Shown in pieces: positions 34,779 to 43,301 of a DNA stretch of 64,000 nt. Every line of letters starts with the position of its first letter. Positions within the stretch are counted from its first letter, which is position 1. The position numbers and the translations under genes are program-made. The DNA comes from Paraburkholderia dinghuensis (lineage in GTDB: Bacteria > Pseudomonadota > Gammaproteobacteria > Burkholderiales > Burkholderiaceae). The notes beneath the pieces are model-generated. The model was not told the origin of the DNA, made no database searches, and worked only from the letters and a program-made list of their open reading frames with translations. Location: contig NZ_RQIS01000022.1 of the NCBI RefSeq assembly GCF_003837865.1, positions 30,795 through 94,794 of the forward strand, written 5' to 3'.

Positions 34779-35486
34779 TCAGCCGATGCCGAGCCACTCG
34801 CGCACAACATCATCGCGCGCGGCGAGTTCGTGCGGCGTACCGTCGAACACGATACGCCCATGCCCCATCACGGCGACACGATCGGCCAGCTCGGGCGCGA
34901 GCGCGAGCCGCTGCTCGATCAGCAGCACGGCGACGCCACGCTCGCGCAGCATGCGCAGGCAGTCGCCGACGCGCGCCGTCATCTGCGCGGCGAGACCTTC
35001 GGTCGGTTCGTCGACGATCAGGAGTTCGGGATTTCCGACCAGGGCGCGAGCGAGCGCGAGCATTTGCTGCTCGCCACCCGAGAGCACACCGGCGCGCGCG
35101 GCACGCCGCTCGCGCAGGATGGGAAAGAGCGACCACGCGTCGTCCATGCCGAACCGCGCGCTGCGTGCGTGCGGTGCGACGCCTAACTGCAGGTTCTCCT
35201 CCACGCTCAACGTCGGGAACACATCGCGCTGCTCCGCGACATAACCGAGCCCGAGCCGCGCAATCTCGAACGTTCGCAGACCGTCGAGCGGACGCCCCGC
35301 GAACGCGCGCGCACCTTCGGCTCTCACCATCGACATCAGCGCCTTTGCAAGCGTCGAGCGCCCCGAGCCGTTGCGCCCCGCGAGCGCGACGATCTCGCCC
35401 GCGCCGACACGCAAATCCACGCCGTGCAGCACCTGACTTGCGCCGTACCACGCCCGCAGGCCCGCGACTTCGAGCAGCGCGCTCAT
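34779..35486 (-). CDS. LivF-type ABC transporter ATPase with Arg in the Walker A Lys position
   Basis: A 235-residue ATP-binding protein of the branched-chain amino-acid transporter family. The Walker A reads GRNGSGRST. The invariant Lys is Arg43, from an unambiguous CGC codon. Q-loop (VAEQRDVFPTLS), signature (LSGGEQQ), Walker B (ELLIVDEPTEGL) and the H-loop region (LLIEQRL) are otherwise normal, although the H-loop position is Gln as is common in LivF. It overlaps the LivG gene by ATGA. Lys-to-Arg changes usually weaken or abolish ATP hydrolysis, so this may be a degenerate site. Confidence 0.9.
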   Translation of the reverse strand: MSALLEVAGLRAWYGASQVLHGVDLRVGAGEIVALAGRNGSGRSTLAKALMSMVRAEGARAFAGRPLDGLRTFEIARLGLGYVAEQRDVFPTLSVEENLQLGVAPHARSARFGMDDAWSLFPILRERRAARAGVLSGGEQQMLALARALVGNPELLIVDEPTEGLAAQMTARVGDCLRMLRERGVAVLLIEQRLALAPELADRVAVMGHGRIVFDGTPHELAARDDVVREWLGIG

Positions 35487-36235
35487 TGACCGACTCCGCT
35501 GCCGAGATAGGCTTCGCGCACGGCGGCGTCGGCGCGAATCGCTTCGGGCGTGCCGGTCGCGATCACGCGGCCCTGCACCAGTACCGAAACGCGGTCGGCA
35601 AGACTGAACACCGCGTCCATGTCGTGTTCGATGATGAGGAGCGTCTTGCCCGCGCTCACCGAACGGATCAGTTCGATTGCCCGCGCGCTTTCTGCTCGAT
35701 TCATGCCGGCGGTCGGTTCGTCGAGCAGCAGTGTGTGCGCGCCGCCAGCCAGCGCGAGACCCAGGTCGAGTGCACGTTGCTCTGCATAACTGAGCATGCC
35801 TGCCGCGTGCTCTGCGAACGCCGAAAGACCAATCGCTTCGAGCACTTGCGTAGCACGCGCGTCGACGTGCCGCGAGCCGATCCAACGATCGACGCAACCG
35901 CCCCAACCGCGACGCGAAGCCAGCACCGCACAGCGCATGTTATCGAGCACGGAAAGTCGCGCGAACACGCTCGTCGTCTGGAAGCTGCGGGCGAGCCCGC
36001 GCCGTGCCAGCGCGGCGCACGAGAGGCGCGTCGTGTCTTCGCCCATCAATTCGATGCGGCCCGCACTCGCGCGCTGCGCTCCCGCGATCAGGCTGAACAG
36101 CGTCGACTTGCCCGCGCCGTTCGGACCTATCAGCGCATGGCGCTCACCGGCGCGCACGGCGAGATCGACGTCACGCAGAACCGGCGTAGCACCAAAACGC
36201 TTTTCGATGCCGCGAAGCTGGAGCGCGATGCTCAT
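35483..36235 (-). CDS. LivG-type ABC transporter ATPase
   Basis: A 250-residue ATP-binding protein with canonical Walker A GPNGAGKST (Lys43), signature region LSYAEQRALDLGLAL, Walker B TLLLDEPTAGM and H-loop IIEHDMDAV. It has the LivG-specific insert after the Q-loop (ARSFQTTSVFARLSVLDN). It overlaps both neighbours by four bases. It should pair with the Walker-A-altered LivF as an asymmetric ATPase dimer. Confidence 0.92.
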   Translation of the reverse strand: MSIALQLRGIEKRFGATPVLRDVDLAVRAGERHALIGPNGAGKSTLFSLIAGAQRASAGRIELMGEDTTRLSCAALARRGLARSFQTTSVFARLSVLDNMRCAVLASRRGWGGCVDRWIGSRHVDARATQVLEAIGLSAFAEHAAGMLSYAEQRALDLGLALAGGAHTLLLDEPTAGMNRAESARAIELIRSVSAGKTLLIIEHDMDAVFSLADRVSVLVQGRVIATGTPEAIRADAAVREAYLGSGVGQ

Positions 36236-37506
36236 CGTTTGTCCTCCCACGCATCGAACACGCCTGCAAGCCGACGCGCGTGATACGCGAAGCAAACGGC
36301 CAGCACCGCCAGCGCGACGATCGACGCCGCAAGCCACCACGCCTCGTGTGACGTCAGCGTCGCGAGCCACGCGGAGGGATCGGTATCGCGCAAACGCACG
36401 GCGTAAGCCCATTGCGTCGCGAGCACGAACGCCAGCGCGCCGCACGCGGCAGCGAACGCGCCCGGCGCCCACACACGCACACCGCGCCGCCAGCCATGCC
36501 GCGCAATCCACGCACGCTGACGCGTGGCGAAGCCGGCGAGACCATCCGGCGCGTCGAGCACGACCACGATGAAAAAGAGCCCCACGTAAAGCATCCAGGC
36601 GCGCGTGACGCTCGCCACGCCGACACTGAACGCGACCCATACGAGCGCGCCGAGCGCCGGCCCGAAAAACGACGCCGCACCGCCCGTGACGGTCGCGATC
36701 AGCACGGCGGCCGAGCGCATCATGCCGACGCTCTCGGCGGCGGCCAGCTCGATGTTGATGAGCGCGAGCGTGCCCGCCACGCCCGCGAAGCCCGCGCCCC
36801 ACACGATCATCGCGGCCCGGACCCGCGCAGGCGCGACGCCCAGCGCCGCTGCGCGCACCGGATTGTCGCGCACGGCGTTGGCCAGGCGCGCGAAAGGCGC
36901 GCGCGAAAGCGCGAACATCGCCGCGCTCGCCACGATGCACCAGGCGGCGATCACACAGTACGCCTGACGATCGGAGCCGAAGGTCCAGCCCGCCCACGCG
37001 GGCCCGCTCGCGCGGTCGATGCCGACGCCCGCCTCGCCGCCAAACCAGCCGGGCAAGGCCCATGCGGCCGCGGCGACGAGTTCGCCGAGACCGAGCGTAA
37101 TCATCGCGAACGCGGTGCCCGCGCGGCGCGCGGCGACGAGCGCGGTCAACACGCCGAAAGCCGCACCGCCAAGTCCCCCCACTAGCGGCAACAACGGCAG
37201 CGCGATCGCGTACCGGTTGAACAGATGCGCGGCAACCAGAGCGCCGAGCCCCGCGGGTGCGGCGTGGCCGAACGAGAGCAGCCCGGTCTCGCCGAGCAAC
37301 AGGTTGTACGAGAGCGCGAAGACGATCATCGTCGCGGCCTGCGCGAGCGACGCGAGCAGCCAGCCTTGCGGCACCCCCTGAGGCGACGCGAGCGCCGACA
37401 CCAGCGGCGGCACGACGAGCAACGCAACGAGCGCGAGCCATGGCGCGCACGCACGCCAGCGCGGGGCCGGGCGACGGGATATCACAGTGACGACCGGTTC
37501 ACGCAT
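36232..37506 (-). CDS. LivM-type ABC transporter permease with extra C-terminal helices
   Basis: A 424-residue inner-membrane permease. The core (about residues 20-325) has the LivM motif SYNLLLGETGLLSFGHAA and the loop ANAVRDNPVRAAALGV that contacts the ATPases. The C-terminal 90 residues add two more hydrophobic helices (FAAACGALAFVLATQW and WLAASIVALAVLAVCFAY) that usual LivM proteins of about 330 residues lack. It overlaps LivG by four bases and LivH by eight. Confidence 0.9.
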   Translation of the reverse strand: MREPVVTVISRRPAPRWRACAPWLALVALLVVPPLVSALASPQGVPQGWLLASLAQAATMIVFALSYNLLLGETGLLSFGHAAPAGLGALVAAHLFNRYAIALPLLPLVGGLGGAAFGVLTALVAARRAGTAFAMITLGLGELVAAAAWALPGWFGGEAGVGIDRASGPAWAGWTFGSDRQAYCVIAAWCIVASAAMFALSRAPFARLANAVRDNPVRAAALGVAPARVRAAMIVWGAGFAGVAGTLALINIELAAAESVGMMRSAAVLIATVTGGAASFFGPALGALVWVAFSVGVASVTRAWMLYVGLFFIVVVLDAPDGLAGFATRQRAWIARHGWRRGVRVWAPGAFAAACGALAFVLATQWAYAVRLRDTDPSAWLATLTSHEAWWLAASIVALAVLAVCFAYHARRLAGVFDAWEDKR

Positions 37507-38437
37507 CGTCGCCGCGTTGTCCGAAGAGGCCGCGCGGACGCACTGCGAGCATCGCCACGAGCAGCAGATATGGCAGGAGCGGCGCGGCCTGCGCGAGCGT
37601 GAGCGCGCTCCACCCCGGCGCGATTGCGACGCCCCAGCGCGCGGCCATAGCGCCGAGCGACACATCGCTCGCTGCGGCAAAGGTCTGCAGACAGCCCACC
37701 GCGAGCGACGCGACGAACGCGCCGGCGAGCGAGCCGAGTCCACCGGTCACGACGACCACGAACACGATCGAGCCCACGGATTCGGCCATCGCCGGCTCGA
37801 CGACGAACATCGGCGCCGCGACCGCGCCCGCGAGCGCCGCGAGCGCGGTGCCGAGCGCGAACACGAGTGTTTGCACGCGCGGCACGTCATGGCCGAGTGC
37901 CTCGACGGCCTGCGGGTGTGTGAGCGCCGCGCGCACGATGAGGCCCGTCTTCGAGACGCGCAGCGCGATCCAGAGCGCACCGAGCATGGCGAGCGCGACG
38001 GCCATCGTGAACGCGCGATAGCGCGAGAACACGGCGTCGCCGAGCATGAAGAGCGGACCGTCGAGCACAGCGGGCATCGGCGCGGAAAGCGGCTGCAGCC
38101 CCCATGCGAGCTTCATGAGTTCCCCCATCACGTACGCGGCACCGAACGTGAGCAGGAGCGCATTGAGCGGTCCGCCCGGCCTCACGCGCCGCAAGAGCGT
38201 ACGTTCGAACCACGCGCCCGCAAACCCGGCGATGACCGGCGCGAGCACGAGCGCCCAGCCGAAGCCGAGCGTCGCGGCGAGCGTGACGCCGAGATACGCG
38301 CCGAGCATGTAGAAGCTCGCATGCGCAAAGTTGAGCACGCCGAGCATGCTGAAGATCAGCGTGAGCCCGGCGGACAGCATGAAGAGCAGCAGGCCGTAGC
38401 TGATGCCGTTCAGTGCGTCGATGGCTAAGGCCTGCAC
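37499..38437 (-). CDS. LivH-type ABC transporter permease
   Basis: A 312-residue permease with the LivH motif LNGISYGLLLFMLSAGLTLI and MLGVLNFAHASFYMLGAYLG, and the ATPase-contact loop RAALTHPQAVEALGHDVPRV. It is the first gene of the four-gene operon. No periplasmic binding protein gene accompanies it, so the ligand is unknown and the receptor must be encoded elsewhere. Confidence 0.92.
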   Translation of the reverse strand: MQALAIDALNGISYGLLLFMLSAGLTLIFSMLGVLNFAHASFYMLGAYLGVTLAATLGFGWALVLAPVIAGFAGAWFERTLLRRVRPGGPLNALLLTFGAAYVMGELMKLAWGLQPLSAPMPAVLDGPLFMLGDAVFSRYRAFTMAVALAMLGALWIALRVSKTGLIVRAALTHPQAVEALGHDVPRVQTLVFALGTALAALAGAVAAPMFVVEPAMAESVGSIVFVVVVTGGLGSLAGAFVASLAVGCLQTFAAASDVSLGAMAARWGVAIAPGWSALTLAQAAPLLPYLLLVAMLAVRPRGLFGQRGDDA

Positions 38438-38484
38438 GGGAAGCCCCCTTTCACGCGCGGCGCGGGTGGGCGCGAGTGGGGCGC

Positions 38485-38970
38485 TCAGCCACGTGGCACG
38501 GCTGACGTGGCCGAAGCGTTGTCACCGCCCGTCGTCACTGCGAGCGGCGCGAGCGCGGCATGCAACGCAGCAGGCAGCGCGCCGACCGGTCGCCGCGTCG
38601 CGCGGTCGACATAGACATGCACGAAGTGGCCCTGCGCGGCGGGCTGCGTCTCGCCCTCGCGAAAGAGCCCGACTTCGTAGCGCACGCTCGACGAACCGAG
38701 CCGCGCGACCCGCAATCCCGCCTCGACACGGTCCGGAAACACGAGCGGCGCGAAGTAACTGCACTGCGTTTCGACGACGAGCCCGATCGTCGTGCCGTGC
38801 TCGATGTCGAGCGCGCCCGCGCGGATCAGATACTCGTTCACGACGGTATCGAAGTAGCTGTAGTAGACGACGTTGTTCACGTGGCCGTAGACGTCGTTGT
38901 CCATCCATCGGGTGGTGATGGGCAGAAAGTGGACGTAATCGCTACGTGCAATGGCGACGGGTCGGTTCAT
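38485..38970 (-). CDS. Acyl-CoA thioesterase (4HBT/YbgC-like hot-dog fold)
   Basis: A 161-residue hot-dog thioesterase. The active-site segment WMDNDVYGHVNNVVYYSYFD carries the catalytic Asp and the GHVNN turn, and later strands (CSYFAPLVFPDRVEAGLRVA) fit the family. It lies 47 bases before the LivH-type permease on the same strand, so the two may be cotranscribed. The C-terminal 30 residues are Ala-rich. The acyl chain is not predictable. Confidence 0.88.
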   Translation of the reverse strand: MNRPVAIARSDYVHFLPITTRWMDNDVYGHVNNVVYYSYFDTVVNEYLIRAGALDIEHGTTIGLVVETQCSYFAPLVFPDRVEAGLRVARLGSSSVRYEVGLFREGETQPAAQGHFVHVYVDRATRRPVGALPAALHAALAPLAVTTGGDNASATSAVPRG

Positions 38971-39022
38971 CGGATATGAGGGGTTGGGTTTGGAGTGAGG
39001 ATCATGGCGTGCGCGGCTGGCG

Positions 39023-39553
39023 TCACTGGCCGGGCCGCTCGACAAATTCGAACGGCAGGCCACGCCGGCGCATCCACTCGCCGAGCGCCTGGCCGGTACC
39101 CGCGCGCCACGGACGCAACATTGCGGGTTCAACAAGCCGGTATTCGAGCAGTTCCGGCGAAAGCGCAATCGTGCCCGTCGCGCGGACGTGATACGCGATG
39201 ATCAGTTCGTTCTTGCGGATGAACTCGTAGACGCCAATGAGTTCCGTGCTTTCAACACGCAGCGACGTTTCCTCCATGACCTCACGCGCGATGCCCTCCT
39301 CCGGTGTCTCGCCGTTTTCGAGGAAACCGGTGATGAGCGCGAACACACCCTCGGCCCAGGCCGCATTGCGCGCGAGCAGGACACGCCCTTCGTACTCGAC
39401 GATCGCGGCGACAACAGGCAGCGGATTGTCCCAGTGAACGTAGCCGCAGGCGAGGTCCGGGCAGGCGAGCCGCACGCGGCCGCCTTCGTGGGCCGGGTCA
39501 GCGCGCTCGGTGAGCCGCGACGCGCAACGAGGGCAAAACTGGTATTCGCTCAT
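39023..39553 (-). CDS. Nudix hydrolase with N-terminal zinc ribbon
   Basis: A 176-residue Nudix enzyme. The N-terminal four-Cys ribbon (FCPRCASRL ... LACPDLACGYVHWDNP) resembles that of NudC-type proteins. The Nudix box is GFLENGETPEEGIAREVMEE, intact in all catalytic Glu residues. It belongs to the ADP-ribose/NADH pyrophosphatase-like group, exact substrate unknown. It lies 52 bases upstream of the thioesterase. Confidence 0.9.
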   Translation of the reverse strand: MSEYQFCPRCASRLTERADPAHEGGRVRLACPDLACGYVHWDNPLPVVAAIVEYEGRVLLARNAAWAEGVFALITGFLENGETPEEGIAREVMEETSLRVESTELIGVYEFIRKNELIIAYHVRATGTIALSPELLEYRLVEPAMLRPWRAGTGQALGEWMRRRGLPFEFVERPGQ

Positions 39554-39749
39554 GGATGGTCAGGTGTGGATCGCGTGGATTCGGGCGCGCCCGCTCGCCC
39601 TTTTCGTCAGGCGACGAGGGGCTATTTTAGAGCGGTAGAGCGTGATCGGGGCGGCGGTCGGTGGGCGGTGCGCACCTTGACGTGGTCCGGTGGCGGTCAC
39701 GTTGAATCGCCGGGCGATACCGATATCCGCGGCGCAGCGAACCTCACCC

Positions 39750-39929
39750 GGCGCATCTGGCGCATCTGGCGCATCTGGCGCATCTGGCGCATCTGGCGTG
39801 TCTGGCGTGTCTGGCGTGTCTGGCGTGTCTGGCGTGTCTGGCGTGTCTGGCGTGTCTGGCGTGTCTGGCGTGTCTGGCGTGAATGGCGTGAATGGCGTGA
39901 ATGGCGTGAATGGCGTGTCGGGCGTGTCT
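39750..39929. repeat. Minisatellite: 20 tandem 9-bp units
   Basis: Five GGCGCATCT units, nine GGCGTGTCT, four GGCGTGAAT and finally GGCGTGTCG and GGCGTGTCT run head to tail without interruption. The array lies in the 429-base gap between the Nudix start and the MFS stop. Read on the plus strand it encodes Gly-Ala-Ser, Gly-Val-Ser and Gly-Val-Asn triplets; on the minus strand it encodes Asp-Thr-Pro/Asp-Ala-Pro triplets. The rest of the gap shows no gene. The unit blocks suggest expansion by replication slippage. Confidence 0.97.
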
Positions 39930-39982
39930 GGCGACACCACCTTCGCCGCCATCAGCATCGTCCGATGCGCCGCCAGCGCACG

Positions 39983-41266
39983 TCACGCGCTCGTCTGACT
40001 CCGGGCGTGCCTCGAAACGCGCGTGCGCCACACGAGACCCGCCGCGCCGGTAAGCAGTGCACCAGCGGCGAGTCCCAGCGACGGCGAGAACGAACCCGTC
40101 GATGCCGCGAGTGGCGCGGCCACGAGCGGACCCGCGATCTGGCCGATGCCGTAGGCGGCCGTCGCGTAGCCCATCAGGGCCGCCGCGCGCTCGCCGCGCA
40201 ACAAACGCGCCTCGCGCATCGCGAAGAGCGTGATGGCCGTGAACGGCAGGCCGATCAGAACACTGCCGAGCGAGAAACCCACCGCGTTCGGCCAGACGAT
40301 GCCGAGCGCGATACCCACTGACTGCAGCACGTAGCAGCCCGCGAGCATCAGCCGGTTGTCCCAGTGCTGCGGCAGGCGCGCGGCGCCCAGCGCGCCCACG
40401 ATCAACGCCATGCCGAACATCGGCCAGAACAGGTCGGGCCAGGCTGAGCCCGGCAACGCATGGCGCGCGATCACCGGCAGGAAGGTCGCGGTGATGATGT
40501 AGCCGAAGCCGGGCACGCCGTAGAGCAGCGTGAGCCAGACAATATCGGCGCGGCGGTTGTCGGCATGCGCCTGCGCCGTTCGCGGCTGGCCGGAGCGCGT
40601 GCCGTCGGCCCTCGTGCCTTGCTGCGAACCGCTGCCGCCCGACGCGGCTGCCTCGCGCGGCTTGGGGAGTTCGTCGCCGAAAACCGGCCAGACGAGCGCC
40701 GCGAGAATCGCGCAGATCACGCCGAAGCCGATCCATCCTGCCGCAGCGCCCAGCCCGCCCGCCGCGCTGACGAGCAACCCCGTCGCGATGATGCCGAGAC
40801 CCGGCCCCGTGTAGATCACGCCGCCCCACGCGGGCGCGCTCAGTTCGGTGAGCCGCCGCAGGCCCCACTGCGACGCGAACACGAAGGTCCACGCGCTCAC
40901 CATGCCCGCCACGAAACGCACTACCGCCCAGATCCAGAACTGCCGCGTGAGCCCCATCGCGATAGTCAGCAGCACCGTCGTGACGAGTCCCGCGCGGACG
41001 ATCTTCGCGTGCGGCAGCCGAAGCACCACGCAGCTCACCGCGCCGATGAAGTACCCCGCGTAGTTCAGCGACGCGAGCCACCCGCCGTGGCGCAGATCGA
41101 GGCCGCCGCCATGCAGCATCAATGGCAGGAGTGGCGTGAACGCAAAGCGCCCGACGCCGAGCGCCACCGCCAGCGTGACCATACAGGCGAGCGCGGTGCG
41201 GCGTGCGGGATCGGGACCGCGCAATCCGGTGCGCGTAGCGGTTGGGCGGGAGGCGAAATCGTTCAT
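39983..41266 (-). CDS. YbfB/YjiJ-family MFS transporter
   Basis: A 427-residue, 12-helix MFS protein. The start VTLAVALGVGRFAFTPLLPL and SLNYAGYFIGAVSCVVLRLP fit the YbfB/YjiJ family. A hydrophilic central loop (about residues 205-245, Gly/Ser/Gln-rich) separates two six-helix halves. It is divergent from a LysR regulator with a 7-bp inverted repeat between them, the usual arrangement for this family. Substrate unknown. Confidence 0.9.
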   Translation of the reverse strand: MNDFASRPTATRTGLRGPDPARRTALACMVTLAVALGVGRFAFTPLLPLMLHGGGLDLRHGGWLASLNYAGYFIGAVSCVVLRLPHAKIVRAGLVTTVLLTIAMGLTRQFWIWAVVRFVAGMVSAWTFVFASQWGLRRLTELSAPAWGGVIYTGPGLGIIATGLLVSAAGGLGAAAGWIGFGVICAILAALVWPVFGDELPKPREAAASGGSGSQQGTRADGTRSGQPRTAQAHADNRRADIVWLTLLYGVPGFGYIITATFLPVIARHALPGSAWPDLFWPMFGMALIVGALGAARLPQHWDNRLMLAGCYVLQSVGIALGIVWPNAVGFSLGSVLIGLPFTAITLFAMREARLLRGERAAALMGYATAAYGIGQIAGPLVAAPLAASTGSFSPSLGLAAGALLTGAAGLVWRTRVSRHARSQTSA

Positions 41267-41349
41267 GGTCGGCGGAAAAAGGGGAACGCGCGGCCCCCGG
41301 GCGCGAAGCCGCATCCGACCATCTTAACCAACGGAATCGTTCACGAAAA

Positions 41350-41373
41350 ATGAATTATGATGAACCAATTCAT
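41350..41373. promoter_or_regulatory. LysR operator between MFS and LysR genes (ATGAATT-N10-AATTCAT)
   Basis: A perfect 7-bp inverted repeat with a 10-base spacer (T-N11-A type) lies 16 bases before the LysR ATG, so it would also mediate autoregulation. It is the only strong dyad in the 122-base divergent region. Confidence 0.7.
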
Positions 41374-41388
41374 TCCGGAGAGAGAATC

Positions 41389-42327
41389 ATGGATCTCGCC
41401 GCACTCGCAATCTTCCGGGCGGTCGTCCGTGAAAACGGCGTCACCCGGGCCGCCACGAAGCTGAACCGGGTGCAGTCGAACGTGACGACGCGCATCAAGC
41501 AACTCGAAGCGCAACTCGGTGCCGAACTCTTCACGCGTGACGGCCGGCGCCTCGTGCTGACGCCCGCCGGTCACACGCTCCTGCCCTACGCCGAGCGGCT
41601 CCTGGCGCTCGCCGACGAAGCGCGCCACGCGATGAAAGCCGGGAAGCCTTCGGGGCGGCTGCGTCTCGGCACGATGGAGAGTACCGCCGCGAGCCGCTTG
41701 CCCGGCGTGCTCGCCCGCTATCACCAGGCGTGGCCCGATGTCACGCTCGAACTGGAAACCGGCACGACCGGTTTTCTGCTCGAACGCGTGCGGGAATTCG
41801 AGGTGGACGCCGCGCTGATCGCCGAGCCACTCGACGGTCCGCCGGAGACCGAGGTGTTCGAGTCCATGCCGGTCTACCGTGAAGAACTCGTGATGCTGAC
41901 CCCGCGCGGCCATCGCCCGATCCACGAGCCCGGCGACGTCGCGCTTTCGACGCTCATCGCGTTCGAACGCGGCTGTACCTACCGGAGCTGCGTCGAGAAG
42001 TGGTATCTCGAACACGGAATCCGGCCGACCCGGGTGCTCGAACTCGCTTCGTATCACGCGATCGTCGCGTGCGTGGCAGCGGGGGCGGGCGTCGCCGTCG
42101 CGCCGCGCTCGGTGCTGGAACTGCAGCGCAATCTGGACGACGTGGCCGTGCATTCGCTCGGCAAGCGTGGGCAGATCGACACGCTGCTCCTGTGGCGACG
42201 CGGGCATTTTTCGCCGGCATTGGCGGCGTTGCGCGACGCGTTGCTGAAGAACAGCAATCTCGCCGCGGCAGAAAATCAGACACTCGACGTGGCTGCCGGA
42301 TCAGCCGTGGATGCGCCGCACGCCTGA
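41389..42327 (+). CDS. LysR-family transcriptional regulator
   Basis: A 312-residue LysR protein with an N-terminal helix-turn-helix (FRAVVRENGVTRAATKLNRV, then QSNVTTRIKQLEAQLGAELF) and an effector domain (about 88-290). The ATG at 41389 follows CCGGAGAGAG. It probably controls the divergent YbfB/YjiJ-type MFS gene through the adjacent dyad. The last 20 residues are Ala-rich and dispensable-looking. Confidence 0.92.
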   Translation: MDLAALAIFRAVVRENGVTRAATKLNRVQSNVTTRIKQLEAQLGAELFTRDGRRLVLTPAGHTLLPYAERLLALADEARHAMKAGKPSGRLRLGTMESTAASRLPGVLARYHQAWPDVTLELETGTTGFLLERVREFEVDAALIAEPLDGPPETEVFESMPVYREELVMLTPRGHRPIHEPGDVALSTLIAFERGCTYRSCVEKWYLEHGIRPTRVLELASYHAIVACVAAGAGVAVAPRSVLELQRNLDDVAVHSLGKRGQIDTLLLWRRGHFSPALAALRDALLKNSNLAAAENQTLDVAAGSAVDAPHA

Positions 42328-42339
42328 ACCGAAGCGCAA

Positions 42340-42359
42340 AGTACGGAGCGTTCCGTACT
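42340..42359. terminator. Hairpin between convergent LysR and FNR genes
   Basis: AGTACGGA-GCGT-TCCGTACT is a perfect 8-bp stem with a four-base loop placed between two convergent stop codons. There is no T-tract. A bidirectional barrier or terminator is the simplest reading. Confidence 0.5.
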
Positions 42360-42367
42360 CGCGCCGG

Positions 42368-43201
42368 TTAGACGCTCTCGCACACTTCATCGACGAGCGT
42401 GGACTCCTCGTCGCGGACCGCATCGGCGGTGACCTGCTCGGGCTTCGTTGCATGCGAAACCAGACGGGCTTTGAGCCGGTCGGGATCGAGCACGCGAATC
42501 CGCTTTCCGTGGGCCTCGATAATGCCGTCCCGTGAGAGCGCTGAAATCACGCGGCACACGGTTTCCAGCGTCGTGCCCAGATAGTTTCCGACCTCGGCGC
42601 GCGTCATATACATCGTGAACTCTCTCGACGAAAAGCCACGCATTGCGTTGTTTTCCGCCAGTTCGATAAAGAAACCCACGACGCGCGCCTCGACCGATTG
42701 CATGCACGCACTCAGCCTTCCGTTCGCGACCTGCACAAGCTGGCGCCCCATTATTTCGAAGAGGCGCTGCTGAACCGCCGGCATCTCGTTGCACATCTGC
42801 CGGAACTGGTTGTACGGAATGAGGCAGACCGTCGTGTCATGCAGCGCTACGGCGTCGAACGCGTACGTGCCCGTCGCCAACCCGTCCAGCCCGAGCGCGT
42901 CGCCTGGTCGATGGACGCCAACGATCTGCTCTCGCCCGTCGCGAGTCCGCGCCATCGTCTTGACCGCGCCGGAGCGCACCGCGAACAGGTAACGCGCCTC
43001 ATGGTCGGAACTGTAGACGTACTGACCCCGGCGCAGCGACCTCGCGCTTTGAATGAGCTTCTCGAGGCTGCCAAGTGTTGCCTTGTCGACATTCCGTGGC
43101 ACGCACAGCGTCTGCATGGCGCAGATGGAGCATCGCGCAATATCGCTCCGTCTCGCGGGCGAGCCGTCGTCGATCGAATTGGGGGAAGCGAGCTGGCTCA
43201 T
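42368..43201 (-). CDS. FNR/Anr-type [4Fe-4S] oxygen-responsive regulator
   Basis: A 277-residue CRP/FNR-family activator. Cys24, Cys27, Cys33 and Cys126 have exactly the spacing of the E. coli FNR cluster ligands (20, 23, 29, 122), so oxygen sensing by an iron-sulfur cluster is expected. The cyclic-nucleotide-like beta-roll spans about 50-150. The HTH (about 205-235, YLGTTLETVCRVISALSRDG) keeps the DNA-contacting Glu and Arg but has Cys where FNR has Ser212. I chose ATG 43201, with CGGAG eight bases upstream, over GTG 43210. Two perfect FNR boxes occur in this window (6502-6515 and 44436-44449). Confidence 0.93.
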   Translation of the reverse strand: MSQLASPNSIDDGSPARRSDIARCSICAMQTLCVPRNVDKATLGSLEKLIQSARSLRRGQYVYSSDHEARYLFAVRSGAVKTMARTRDGREQIVGVHRPGDALGLDGLATGTYAFDAVALHDTTVCLIPYNQFRQMCNEMPAVQQRLFEIMGRQLVQVANGRLSACMQSVEARVVGFFIELAENNAMRGFSSREFTMYMTRAEVGNYLGTTLETVCRVISALSRDGIIEAHGKRIRVLDPDRLKARLVSHATKPEQVTADAVRDEESTLVDEVCESV

Positions 43202-43301
43202 GGTACGCACTCCGTAGTTGAATCTGGTCGGATGGCTGTGCAGAGTAGCCGCTACAGTCGTCGACTTCTCCGGCGCCGTCTCACTTCGAATATTGGGACA
43301 G

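Noticed and set aside
36283..37450. Extended reading of the LivG frame to 37450 as a fusion protein
   Set aside because: The upstream part lies over the LivM gene in another frame and is Arg-rich. The ATG at 36235 with ATGA overlap is the natural start.
39560..39998. Opposing frames through the minisatellite (Gly-X-Y on the plus strand, Asp-Thr-Pro on the minus strand) as protein-coding genes
   Set aside because: Any frame stays open through a 9-bp repeat without stops. Neither has a convincing ribosome-binding site or non-repeat sequence of recognisable family, so I report the repeat but not a gene.
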